From Arthrinium phaeospermum (taxonomy: Eukaryota > Ascomycota > Sordariomycetes > Amphisphaeriales > Apiosporaceae), in assembly GCA_006503535.1 (NCBI GenBank), contig QYRS01000006.1, forward strand, positions 1,488,001 through 1,552,000: a DNA stretch of 64,000 nt, read 5' to 3'. Below are positions 1 through 10,073 of this stretch, piece after piece (positions within the stretch are counted from its first letter, which is position 1; each line of letters opens with the position of its first letter). The notes below the pieces were generated by a model that saw only the letters and a program-made list of their open reading frames with translations, did not search any database and had not been told where the DNA came from. The translations under genes were made by a program, and so were the position numbers.

Positions 1-3000
1 AGTATTCCCAAGCGAAGCAGTCCAAATCACCACCAAGATCACTCCGGTAAAGCCCAATACCATCAGGGACTGCGAGAGGCCCTTGTTTTTGACAATGTAC
101 GCCATCCAACTCGCCACCCTGTCGTGGTTGAAGGCGATGAAGATGAACGGCACAGAGAGGCCACCGGATATCCCAACTGATAGCAATACCATCAACAATT
201 AGCTCTCAGTTCCCCGTTAATCTTTTCGAGATTCAACATAGGTATAGGTGGCAAGATGAAACGTACGCATGTACTTGAGGACATAACTCAACTCTAATTT
301 CCCGTCGCTATTCGTGGGGAATACGTCAATGTTGATAGCGAAGAAGGCCGCCATGAATGACAACGGCAGCTTGCATTCGGGCCTTGGTTAGCGGAACTAA
401 ACGTTCCTTGGGGAGCCGGGGGTTTGCTTACGAAGACTATAGTCACGACGGTGAAAAGCGTCAGAGTGCTTCCCTGCCTTGCCGACTCCGCGGCTATTTC
501 GGCCCGCTGCCTCGCATAGGAAATCGACGCCAGCGCCCCCTCGTAGCTGGCGCGTTTTTGCTTCTGGTCGAGCAGGTCGGAGAGCTAATACCGGGCACCA
601 TATTAGCACTGGGCCAGAGGGAGATTGCGGTTGGTGTGGAGAGGTATCACCATCTTGTTTATCCGAGTGGTCATCTTCTCCATCAATTCAATCCTCCGAA
701 GATGGTAACCGATCTGGTCCTTCTCTTTGAACATACGGCCGCCATCATGGACGTATTGGTGCGTGTTGTGGCCGAGCTGACCGCATACCTGGACGAGTTT
801 GTCTCTCACCTCGCGTTCGTCCTCCAGTACCTTTCTCAATATCCCGAGCTCTTCCAGGATATCTTCTGTCTCGGTAAGCAGGTCGAACTCTCGTCGAATA
901 TTCAGCTGTTCGTGTAAGCCTGCTTCCTCCGCCCGGCCTTTGGAGTTTCGAAACTGTTGCTGTAACTCGGAGGCTTCGCCACCCTGTATTGCATCTCATC
1001 AGTATCTTTTGCTATGGGTTGCCAGACAGGTAATAACTCACGGCTCTGGCGATTGATCGCTCGAAGAAATCGAAGAATTGGAACCGTTCGGCAGTTTGGT
1101 TCGGCTCAAAGACAGCAGCGCAATAGTTGCTAATAAGCACGGCGAGTTCATAAGCAGACTTGATAGGCGCCCTCATCTGTAGCTTTAGGTGTTTCATGAT
1201 ATTGCGATGGATATTCGTGGCGTGACCCTCCAAATCTGCATTGTCAACGGGTTTTGGTTGGCTGGGGTGATTCTCGGGGATCTGGTCCATTGAATGCCAG
1301 GCATGAGCAAGCTCTTCTGCCCATCTCCGAGTTCTCTTCCTCGATGTCAGCCGTGTTCTGTGCGTAAGGTTTGCCGCGTTGAGCGTTGCCCGAGCAAGAT
1401 TGCCAGGTTGCTCAGGTGCTGCTGGGTTTCCAACTGCGGTGGTGTTTGCTCGAGATTCGAGTCCATTGGGCGCGCATGATATCAAAGTATCTGAGATGTT
1501 TATGTCAGTTATATCAGCATTCTATCCAGTGGCGTGATATAGTAGCAATGCCATCAGCTGTACGTACTACCATTGACAATCCAGAGCCATAGTTGGTCGA
1601 CCATGAACAATTGTGGCTCGTCGTAGCGTTCTTTCGTATAGCGGTAGACCACTTGATCTAGGTCTCGCCCTGCCGTGTCAAGATCAGGGAAAAAGTATTG
1701 GTCCAATGTTCTTCGTAGTTGCAAATGCATCTCTTCATTGTCGGGACTCGTGTCGAGATAGCCCTTGATGATATGCCTGTAGAGATGCCCTTGCCCGTCA
1801 ATCGGCCAATTCGCCGGGTCCTTTGACATTTGCTGCAGTTGTTGCTTGGTGGGCTTTCTAGCCCCGTCCGGCTCTGAACGAACTGCAGGCTTATCTTCCA
1901 TCACTTTCTCGACTTCTTCAGACAAGCCACGTTGACTTGACTGTTGCTCGTGATGGAGATATGGCATCTGGACGATGTTAGCCTCTATATACCGACGCCC
2001 GTACCTCCTCTATAGACTTACAAACACCACAAGGTTTTCGTGTTCCGTTGCCAGACCGTCCGGGCCTATCTAAATTCCGAACCCGGTCAGGATAAAACGA
2101 CCCTGTTCGTAGTGGGTAGATATCAACTAACGTTGAATGTTTGACACTTAGGTCTCATGAAGGACATGGAGCCGCTCTGATGCTGATCTCGATCTCCTTT
2201 CAAGCATGCCTCACGCCCGAAGGTTTTCGATAGAGCGGCGAATTTTGGATTCGTCATGCTTGGGTGCTTTTGGACCAAAATCTGTGATCAGGCTATCAGC
2301 CGAATTCTCGTAGCCACGACAGTAAAGACTTGCAGCTCACCCGGACCCAATCCATCTGTTATCCTCACTAGGTCAATTCCATCTCAAGGTATAGGTTAAA
2401 AGTAATCACGCACGTTATTCTCTGGCAAGTGATACCATCTGAAATCGGGTTTGCGACCCCAAGGTACCCCCTGCTGCGTAATCTCATGGGGAGTTTCATT
2501 TCCATAGAGCAACTCAAACACAGACAGCGACTTCGTCATTCGCCGTTCGCTATCTTCGATAAGAAAGAAGTCAACTACGACTGCGGTGGAGTGGTGAAGG
2601 GAAATCATCTTATCCACGTCGTCATAAGGAGGAGAAGCTCGGCTTTCCTTTGCCCTGCGCTGGGGCTTTGGAGCCTGGCCTGTCGATGTACGGGGTCCTT
2701 GCAATAGTGGGGGTGCTTGGAGTAGCGATTCGATCTCTGGTAAACCTTTGGCGAACGCTAATATCGCCACCCCATTGTTGTCAGTTGCTCCCGTATCTGC
2801 GCCGTACTGCAGGAGCAAATCCACCATCTCGACCCCTTGGCGCGTGACAGCTGTTGCTAGTGGTGTGTGGCCGTACCGACTTCTCGTGTTGACACTTGCA
2901 CCGTGTTGGAGCAACTTCTCGGCGATCTGAAGGCTGTTCCTGCTGACTGCCCGGTGCAGTGCACTCGGGAGGTCAGGTACATTTGGATTCCAGGACTCGG

Positions 3001-3460
3001 TTTCAACCCCCCGCTCCAAGAGAAGCTGGACGACATCCAGCAGCCCTAGTCTTGTCGCCACATAGAGTGGTTTCTCGCCGTTCTCATCGTTAGCTTCTGG
3101 GTCTGCGCCAGTATCGAGACGCTGGAGCAGTTCCTGGAGATCATGCCTTTTGATGCAGCTTTGAAGGTCGCCTACCCCAGCATGGGGATTAGTCTCGTGC
3201 TGGATGCGCCCATCTCCGTTGGATTGTTGCTCTGGCAGGCTTTCGGGATGGGTTACGGTAATCTCGGGATGTTCCTGTACCGGTAAGTAGACGTCTTCAT
3301 TCGGGTAGAGATGCGTGCATTGGTCGTCGGTTTCCTTCGAAGAGAGTGGGTCGTTCTCATGCTCGATGTCTCCTGAATGCGTCTCGTGAGGGTCATGTTC
3401 AGTCGAAGTACCACTCTCGGTCCTAGGCAGTTGGTCCATTGTGATATCGATTTGAACCAT
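1..3460 (-). CDS. Ankyrin-repeat / CorA-like transmembrane protein, C-terminus cut by window edge
   Basis: The N-terminal exon (3460-2414) has an acidic lead and about four ankyrin repeats (for example NGEKPLYVATRLGLLDVVQL, then YGHTPLATAVTRQG). It then enters the fungal CorA-like region (VVVDFFLIEDSERRM, FRWYHLPENN). Further exons are joined by about nine short introns: 2355-2341 (MDWVR), 2281 to about 2132, one near 2085-2014, 1967-1568 (MPYLHHE, MVDQLWLWIV), 1490-1042, 983-651 and then to the edge. They give a coiled-coil region and two C-terminal membrane helices (LTLFTVVTIVF-LPLSFMAAFFAIN and LMVLGFTGVILVVIW). Joining 1568 to 1490 restores the family motif WIVNGNTLISC. The canonical CorA GMN triplet is absent, as in related fungal proteins, so Mg2+ transport is not assured. 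The first in-frame ATG is 3460; 3439 is an alternative and an upstream exon is possible. No frame damage was seen. Exon ends near 2130-2080 are uncertain. Confidence 0.8.
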
Positions 3461-3793
3461 GTGCCACAGTAATGTCTGTAATCCGTTCTTGACCAGAGGT
3501 GGACGCGGATGCAAGAATTGGGGCTTCGCTCAGGATGGCATCCACGAAAATACCCACATATGATACGGCACAGTCGGGGACAATTTCTCCGGTTGGCGGT
3601 TCAGGCAATCACGTCTGTCAACCCCGCTCGCTACGATGATCGTATTTGATGTTGTTTGTTGCTTTGTTTCCCAAGAGGTGTGAACCCGTCCTTGACCATA
3701 ATACACCCAGGCTCTTGTTGGGCTAATACCTTGACCAATCAACACTACCCACTATTGCTCCTCCTGTTCCTCTAACTACTTCTTGAATACATT
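3461..3793. promoter_or_regulatory. Shared divergent promoter region
   Basis: About 330 bases separate the start of the ankyrin/CorA-like gene (minus) from the ATG of the Fig1-like gene (plus), so both promoters must lie here or overlap the other gene. Short AT-rich stretches are present near 3640-3665 but no convincing TATA box could be assigned. Confidence 0.4.
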
Positions 3794-4756
3794 ATGACAG
3801 ACAGACCTGACTGGTTGGACAGGCCTGGCTGGTCTTGTTTCATACCTTTACCTGGGTTTCATCATATCCTGGCGGTATTCACCGCCATTGCAATCGTATT
3901 TTGGTGTGAGTCCATATCTGGCCCTCCTACTATTTTTTAGCCCGGACATCGAGAGCTAATGTGGCGATAATCAGCATTTGCATTGGCTGGGTGCCATTCT
4001 CCCAGCGGCCTCGTCAATATCTATCTGCTCTCCCTCTCCTACAGCGGCAAGCCCCTGGGCGAGATCTCTGATCCACTTGTGTCCAACCCCCGGGTTGTCC
4101 AACTCCTGTCAGACCAGTGCAAGGGCGTTAATGCCACGATCCAAGAAGTCCGGATAGGATATACATCGCTCTGTGTAGCTTTGAGCTCCGGCGAATGGCT
4201 CTGCAATGATAGATCGGAACGTCTGGTGTCGCAGTTGCGCTCGTTGGAAACCAGTGATCCTCTGAACCTGGTACAGGTGGCTGACAGCGTACGGAAGGAT
4301 GTTGTCTTTTATCCCTTGATGTAAGCATGTTTATCCAACATGTTTATTTCCCCAATTAGGCGACAGGTCTAATGCGATAACAGAATTATCTCGCTCGCTC
4401 TTCTATTCATCGCAATGGTGTTATTGGCTACTCACCTAGGCTGGCACGAAGCAACGGGATCCGAGCTCTCCGAGGTGGCGGGCAAGCCGTTCCCAGGCCG
4501 GCGTAAGATGCAATTTGTATGTTTATTGGTATTTGCCGCCGGTTGCGTGGGTTTTGCTTCGGCATTCTGGCAACATATCGGCAGTGCTAGCACGGCGATC
4601 GTCGTCGAGAGGATAAACCATGGCCTCGTAGAAGCCAACGTTGGGGCCTTAGCAATGGCATTAGGATGGTTGGGGGTCTTCTTCACATTGGTTCCTCTGT
4701 CAGGATGTTTCTTCATGGTCAGTTCCATGGGGGTCCTTAGCCACCTTGTCGGATAG
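3794..4756 (+). CDS. Fig1-type four-TM membrane protein (Ca2+ influx / membrane fusion family)
   Basis: Three exons, 3794-3905, 3975-4320 and 4384-4756, join in frame with GTGAGT and GTAAGC donors and give 276 residues. A first membrane helix (about residues 24-42, ILAVFTAIAIVF) is followed by an extracellular-type loop with GLVNIYLLSLSY and IGYTSLCVAL, the pattern seen in fungal Fig1 proteins. Three more helices follow (IISLALLFIAMVLLATHLG, FVCLLVFAAGCVGFASAFW, LGWLGVFFTLVPLSGCFFMV). Yeast Fig1 promotes low-affinity Ca2+ entry and cell fusion during mating, and filamentous relatives act in mating or hyphal fusion. That role here is an inference from family resemblance. The gene is divergent from the ankyrin/CorA-like gene and converges on the 2EXR gene, with a gap of about 38 bases. 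Confidence 0.72.
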
Positions 4757-4794
4757 TAAATGTAAATAGATTCTATCAAGTCGGTAAAAGGCTA

Positions 4795-5424
4795 CTACCC
4801 AAAAAGATTGCGAATTCCGAGAATAATATCCTCCATCCGTTCCTGGTCCGGCTTTCGCTTCCGGCGGGCCTCCCAATGTCCAGGAAAACAATAGTAGTAG
4901 ATATCGTCTTTACCGAACCAGTAATAGCATTCCACATGTCGAGCCCAGTGGTGCAAGGTGAGGGTAAACGGGTTCCCCGGCCTCCACCACCCCGGTTGGA
5001 CAAGAAACGCGTCATCGTACCAGTTCATGTGCATGCGCCCCGCCGGCCTCTTCTTGCGCTTATTGCCGGGGACGTCGCCGCGGTAGACGCGGATAGCGTG
5101 GGGGTAACGCCGCAGCGTCTCGTCGCGGCTCTCGCGATTGACGAACAGGAGGGGCGAGATGAGGGACGCGTTGGGCAGGAACCACTTCTGAAGCTGCATA
5201 GCGGGGTCTTTGGGCGCGACGCTCCGTTCATAAAGTGCCCTCCGCCATTGATCTCTTCTCAGGAACCAACGCCAGATGGCCCTGCGCAGCTCTGGGGGCA
5301 GGGATCTGAACCGCGGGAAGCAAGACGTAGGCTTGCCGGAGGTGGATGGCTCGGGGATAAGACGGGAACCAAGATATGGCAGCGAGCCCCAATTGTCGCG
5401 GAAGGGGTCGAAAGGGCCATTCAA
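4795..5424 (-). CDS. 2EXR-domain protein, start unresolved
   Basis: The reading frame contains the typical fungal 2EXR pattern: CFPRFRSLPPELRRAIWRWF, then SLISPLLFVNRESRDETLRRY, then the tyrosine/tryptophan-rich half (FLVQPGWWRPG, HHWARHVECYYWFG). The family is expanded in filamentous ascomycetes, resembles F-box-like substrate adaptors, and has no settled function. The ORF as delimited begins with TTG, and no in-frame ATG lies immediately upstream. An ATG at about 5447-5449 (reading MPYAPYFS) is in another frame. The true start therefore needs either an upstream exon joined at an AG near 5433 or a one-base sequence change. The domain call is firm; the N-terminus is not. Confidence 0.68.
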   Translation of the reverse strand: MNGPFDPFRDNWGSLPYLGSRLIPEPSTSGKPTSCFPRFRSLPPELRRAIWRWFLRRDQWRRALYERSVAPKDPAMQLQKWFLPNASLISPLLFVNRESRDETLRRYPHAIRVYRGDVPGNKRKKRPAGRMHMNWYDDAFLVQPGWWRPGNPFTLTLHHWARHVECYYWFGKDDIYYYCFPGHWEARRKRKPDQERMEDIILGIRNLFG

Positions 5425-5896
5425 CTGTGCTGAAGTAGGGGGCGTAGGGCATTTCTGCGTTTTGGAGTTGGTGATCCGGCGACAAGGAAAAAGGTTGGAA
5501 GCGATAGATAGTTGATGAAAAGGGTTTTGACCCCATGCCTCCGAAAATAAATAAAACGCAAATCAGTAGCACCATGTTGATCGAAGGGTGCGGTCCCGCC
5601 TGCGCAAGATAGAGCAGATTAGGTTTAGGTATATGAGCCCAGGGTGCTAGATACAAAGACCAGGTACATATACGTACAGCGTCTTCGCCGCTTAATCATT
5701 TGCATGCAATTAACAAGCTTATACCTCTCACGATGCTACTCGCAGCCTGCTCAGCCGACCTGGGATTTATCACCCCAAACATTTACGACTAACTCACCGA
5801 CAAATCGCAATTTGTCATGAGAATAATGCTATGTATGGCATGGCTGAACTAAGCCAAGAGCTCAATTACCCAGAGCTCCCACCTCAGGACTTGCCT
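5425..5896. other. Intergenic, 472 bases
   Basis: This gap lies between the 2EXR gene (minus, running away) and the 3' end of the second CorA-like gene (minus). It should carry the 2EXR promoter and possibly its first exon. It contains several short CT-rich stretches on the minus strand. No further gene was recognised. Confidence 0.5.
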
Positions 5897-7445
5897 TCAA
5901 GCCGACTTCTCCCCGCGGCCAAGACCAACATATCTTAACGCCGCCGCCGTAACAGAGGCGCCGAGAAGCGGCCCCAACGGTTTCGCACGACCAATCATCA
6001 GCCGCTGATCGCTCTTTTGGTTTTCTCTCTTGGACCAGAGGAACCACGCGAGAAACGTAAGAATAGTCAATGGGACCGTTATGGCCCAATACACCCACAT
6101 GCTCGGCGAGACCCGCAGAGTAGTGGTGCCACCGTCAGACACATCGGGCCCGCCGGCGGTATTACCCCATTCGAACATGTCCACGCTGAAGAGCGTAGCT
6201 ATGAAGGTGCCCGGCAAGAAAACGATGCCGAGAACGGCAATGGTCCTCATGGCGACACTGTCGCGCTTGGTGTCGATGGCAATGGCGGCCGTGTACTCGG
6301 CTTCGCGCTGGGCAATGGCACTGAGCATCTACGTGTGGTTGATTAGCACAAACGATCCAAAACATTATAGGAGTAGGACTCACAAAACTGGTCTGGCTCT
6401 GGCTCCGGTCCTTCATCTGCTGCACCTGCGACAAGAGCATGGCCGTCCGCCTCCGCGTAAATTCGACGTCTTCGCGGGTCATGGACAGAGCGGCACCCAG
6501 CGTTTCTACGAGTAGCCGAGAGGAATGATCAGAGGGTCCATCACCATTACTCCGAGGCAAAGACAAAACCCTAATATCCCCCTCAATGGCCCGGATTAAC
6601 TGCTCCCCGCAGTCCAAGCAGGCCCGCGCCACGTGCCCAATGACGGCAAGGTCGGTCTGGCAGTAGCTCAGCCGCTGAATTGTCGTCTGGGTATCCTCCG
6701 GTGCCGCCGGGGGCCGGTCGTCGAGTCGAGGTAGTCCTCGGAGGCTATCCATTAGGATCCCCGGCGTCCCGAAATGCGTCTGCTGCTCCGTGGCCAGGAT
6801 GGCGTGGTCGATGGCGCCGCGGTGGGCCTCGACTTGCTGGTGGTGCACGTGGTACAGTGCCGCGACGAAGAAATAGTGGTCCAAGAGGCGGCAGCCGCTG
6901 TGCCCTGGCGTCACCTCGAGAAGGGCCCGGAAGACGCCGGCCTCGTCGGCGAGGTGATGATACAGGACGTACGTGGTGCGGCGGGCGGGGTCACGGGTCA
7001 CGGATACGCAGTCGAAGCCCGAGGGTGAGTTGGCGGCCTTCCAGACGGCCGAGGAACGCCCGGTAGCGCGGCAGCGGGTCGTGGAGAAGATGCCGTTGTT
7101 GGAGAGGAAGGCTTCGATGGTGCGCGGGTGAAGGTGCCACGCGTCTTGGATTTGCTGGAAGAGCGTCCGGGGGACAGATAGAACAAGGTTACCGGGGAAG
7201 ATGCGGGGAAGCGACAGGACCTTGAAGTGCCATTCGCTCGAGTGGTCGCCGTCCTCAGCTGTCCCATCCTTCTGCAGGAGATGATCTCCCACCTCGTGGA
7301 ACTGGAGTTTCGACTCAACTATGTTTGGGCAAGTATCCGAATTATCAGGTTCTAGACTGAGAGAACCTTCAAGGAACCTGAGGTAATGCTGACGGCCGAC
7401 AGGGGGAATGGCCCATGTAGCCAGCTTTTCGTCACGAGTCTCCAT
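5897..7445 (-). CDS. CorA-like two-TM membrane protein
   Basis: Two exons, 7445-6384 and 6328-5897, join in phase through a GTGAGT donor and TAG acceptor to give about 497 residues. The ATG at 7445 sits in a good context (GCCATGG); the frame continues upstream only to a GTG. A large soluble N-terminal part (FKVLSLPRIFPGNLV, YVLYHHLADEAG) leads to a helical segment (TRRRTAMLLSQVQQMKDRS, then IAQREAEYTAAIAIDTKRDS). Two membrane helices follow: MRTIAVLGIVFLPGTFIATL and VYWAITVPLTILTFLAWFLW. This is the architecture of fungal CorA-like proteins. The GMN loop motif of Mg2+ channels is replaced by SVDMF, so ion selectivity is unknown. It is the second CorA-like gene within 7.5 kb. Confidence 0.8.
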
Positions 7446-7795
7446 GGCGTGGCCCAGTCTAAGTATCACGTTTTCATAGTTACGGAAGTTGATGGAGGTT
7501 GGATGAATCTAAAGTTTTGGCCCTTAAGGGGAAGCTCAGCGGTCTGGCCGATTCCTGGTATCAGTGGCGGCGGCGGCGGCGCATAGCTGACAGTTATTGC
7601 TTTTACACTTGCATGCGGCTGAGTTCGCTTGAGACGCCACCACCCTCGTAGATTCGCTCCCAACGCCCAACCCCCGAGCCAATGGGAGCAGCTGGAAGTC
7701 ACAACTAGTAAGAGATGCAAACTAATTTGGAAGGAATAGCCTTGGGTATGTGTATATGTCTCGCAGGCCCCTGGCTGAGCCTACTTTTTCGTCCC
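7446..7795. other. Intergenic, 350 bases
   Basis: Upstream region of the CorA-like gene and downstream region of the MDR gene. It holds a short run of GGC repeats at about 7564-7581. No gene or clear TATA box was seen. Confidence 0.5.
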
Positions 7796-8881
7796 CTAAA
7801 CCACCAACTTCGTCACCAGCTTCCCCTGGTTTAACCCACTATACAACCGCAACCAAACCTCGGGCACCCCCTCGATCCCGACCTCGACCACCGTCTCGCT
7901 CGCCCCGTCCAGCAGCAGCTTCCCCGACGTCGCCGCCTCCATGAGCTCCCCGACCGCGCCGGGGAGCTTCTCGGCGAAGTCCAGCAGGATGAACCCCTGG
8001 AAGGTGAGCCGCTTGTTGATGATCTCGAACCAGTTGCGCAGCCGCATCGGCTCCTCCGAGTTGTAGCTGCTGACGGCGCCGCAGACGGCGACCCGGCCCG
8101 CCAGCGCCATGCAGCCGAGCACCGCGTCCAGCACCTGCCCGCCCACGTTATCGAAGTAGACGGTGGCGTTGCCGCCCTCGGTGGCCTGCTTGAGGTCCTC
8201 GGCGAACGTGGCGCTCTTGTAGTCGACGCACGCGTGCTGGGCCGCGTTGTCGTTGCCCTTGCTGAGCAGGGACCGCACCCAGGCGCACTTGGCCTCGCCG
8301 CCCGCGATGCCCACCACCCGCCGGCACCCGACCAGGTTGGCCGCGATCTGCGCCGCCACCGAGCCCGTGGCGCCGGCCGCGGCGGAGATGACGACGATGT
8401 CGTCGGGCTTGATGCGGGCGGCGTAGTGCAGGCCCGTGTAGGCGGCCAGCCCGGGGCCGCCAAAGGCGCCGAGGTAGTGCGTCATGGCGATCTTGTCGTT
8501 CTCCACCACGGGCTGGGCGTGTGCGGCGTCGAGCACAAAGTACTCGCTCCAGATGCCCATGTGCAGGCTCATGACGAGCTGGCCGGCCTTGTGCGCGTCC
8601 GAGGCCGACTCGACGACCTCGGCGATGACGCCCGTGAACATGGGCTCGCCGAGGGGCACCGTGTTGATGTAGTAGCGGTCCGCCGGCACGGGCGACTCGA
8701 TGAAGCCGCGCTGCCCCGCGTCGTTGGAGAAGTAGCGCGACTTGCACAGGAGCTGGCCCTCGCCGAGCGGGGGCAGCGGCACCGTCTCAAGCCGGAAGGT
8801 GGCGTCCGGGCCCGAGAGGACGGGAAGGCCCGCCGGCTTCTTGGCCAGGACCCATCGTCTGGTTTCAGTTGGTCGCGACAT
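7796..8881 (-). CDS. Zinc-independent MDR oxidoreductase (prostaglandin reductase / alkenal reductase-like)
   Basis: A single 361-residue exon starts at a true ATG. It has the medium-chain dehydrogenase/reductase layout: an N-terminal GroES-like fold (ETVPLPPLGEGQLLCKSRYF, PLGEPMFTGVIAEVVES), then the nucleotide-binding fold with VVISAAAGATGSVAAQIA at about residues 160-180 and YFDNVGGQVLDAVL. The structural and catalytic zinc ligands of alcohol dehydrogenases are missing, which fits the NADP-dependent leukotriene B4 12-hydroxydehydrogenase/CurA group that reduces activated double bonds. The physiological substrate cannot be told from sequence. Length is normal and the frame is intact through very GC-rich DNA. 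Confidence 0.85.
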   Translation of the reverse strand: MSRPTETRRWVLAKKPAGLPVLSGPDATFRLETVPLPPLGEGQLLCKSRYFSNDAGQRGFIESPVPADRYYINTVPLGEPMFTGVIAEVVESASDAHKAGQLVMSLHMGIWSEYFVLDAAHAQPVVENDKIAMTHYLGAFGGPGLAAYTGLHYAARIKPDDIVVISAAAGATGSVAAQIAANLVGCRRVVGIAGGEAKCAWVRSLLSKGNDNAAQHACVDYKSATFAEDLKQATEGGNATVYFDNVGGQVLDAVLGCMALAGRVAVCGAVSSYNSEEPMRLRNWFEIINKRLTFQGFILLDFAEKLPGAVGELMEAATSGKLLLDGASETVVEVGIEGVPEVWLRLYSGLNQGKLVTKLVV

Positions 8882-10073
8882 TGTTTTCCTTTCTTTTTCT
8901 CTTGGGCCTATGTGTCGTATTAGCTGATCAGCGATTTATCCGCAACAGGTAGAGCACGAAAGAGAGAGAGGAGGGTCAGAACCGACCGACGAATATGCTG
9001 TCGCGGTTATATTTTACTTGATTGTTACTGCCTGTGAAAGAAGCAAACACTTCACCTTTCTTTTCCTCGGTCTAGTACTCCGTAAGCAGTCTTCAAGATC
9101 GATCATACGACAGTACAGCAGAATGGCAAGAGAAAGCAAGTGACATCGCGCCCCCTCGTCGCAGGCGGTGACAGCGCCCTCTTTATGAGAGGGGCAAACA
9201 GTATACCCTGGATTCCTCCCTTCAGCTGGTCCCACAACCCTCATCTACGTGCGGATTTAGTCCGACGATTAGCATCTTGGCCGGATCGCACGAGGTGGAA
9301 ACAGCGAGGCCCTGTAAGTGACTAGTAGCCTATACCGCCAATCAGGCCGTTCAAAAGTGGGCGCAGAAGTGGAGGATTGGGCTGGCGGGCACGGCGGTGT
9401 TACCAAATAGTCAAGAAAAGGCCCAAACCGCCTCGACTTGTCTGGTGGGGGCTTAACGCTTGATCCCTTAAACGTCGGCATCTCCAGGTGTCCCGTTGTT
9501 TTTGGCAGCCCTAAAGACGTTGGATTGGGCGCCTCGGTAGCGTTCGCGATAGCGGGGTAGTCTGTACGAAAGGGTTTAGTACGTGAATGGAAGGCTTCCG
9601 ACGGTTCGCGGATTACTAGCGATGTCATGTCAGCGACGTCGAATAAATGAAGACGTGTGTGTGTATATATATATCACTTATGACAGAAGCTGGGATGTTC
9701 AAACCCGTCCTCCATGTCTACTCAATAGTCTCGTATTGAACAGCTGGGCATCATAGCCCATTACCCATCACCCATTGTCCAGGCCCACCGAAAAAAAAAA
9801 AGTCTTCCGATCGTACATCCATCCTTTCTATTTCAAGGAATTCGATATGTATGTACAGCCAAACCAACACCACGAAGGTATCTGGTCGCCCCTTGGCAAC
9901 ACGTGTTGTCGGCCTGGCATATTATGGACGCCAATCCAATGCAATGTGACTGACGAATGGGGAAACCGCGCCGTATCGCTGCTAAAAATAAAACCCAACC
10001 AACGCCATCTGCAAGTGCTATGCGAAAGAAAGACGAGAACAAAAACCAAACCAGAACCCAAAATAAGTACCCG
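8882..10073. other. Intergenic, about 1.2 kb
   Basis: This stretch carries the promoter side of the MDR gene and the 3' flank of the RING gene. It contains a small (GT)n(AT)n microsatellite at 9655-9674. Short ORFs on both strands have no recognisable domains and no consistent coding look, so no gene is called. Confidence 0.5.
9655..9674. repeat. (GT)n(AT)n microsatellite
   Basis: Five GT units run into five AT units in an otherwise unremarkable non-coding stretch. Confidence 0.85.

Noticed and set aside
8234..8923. 229-codon plus-strand ORF opposite the MDR gene
   Set aside because: It is the antisense shadow of a GC-rich coding exon, with Arg/Gly/Val-rich low-complexity translation and no domain.
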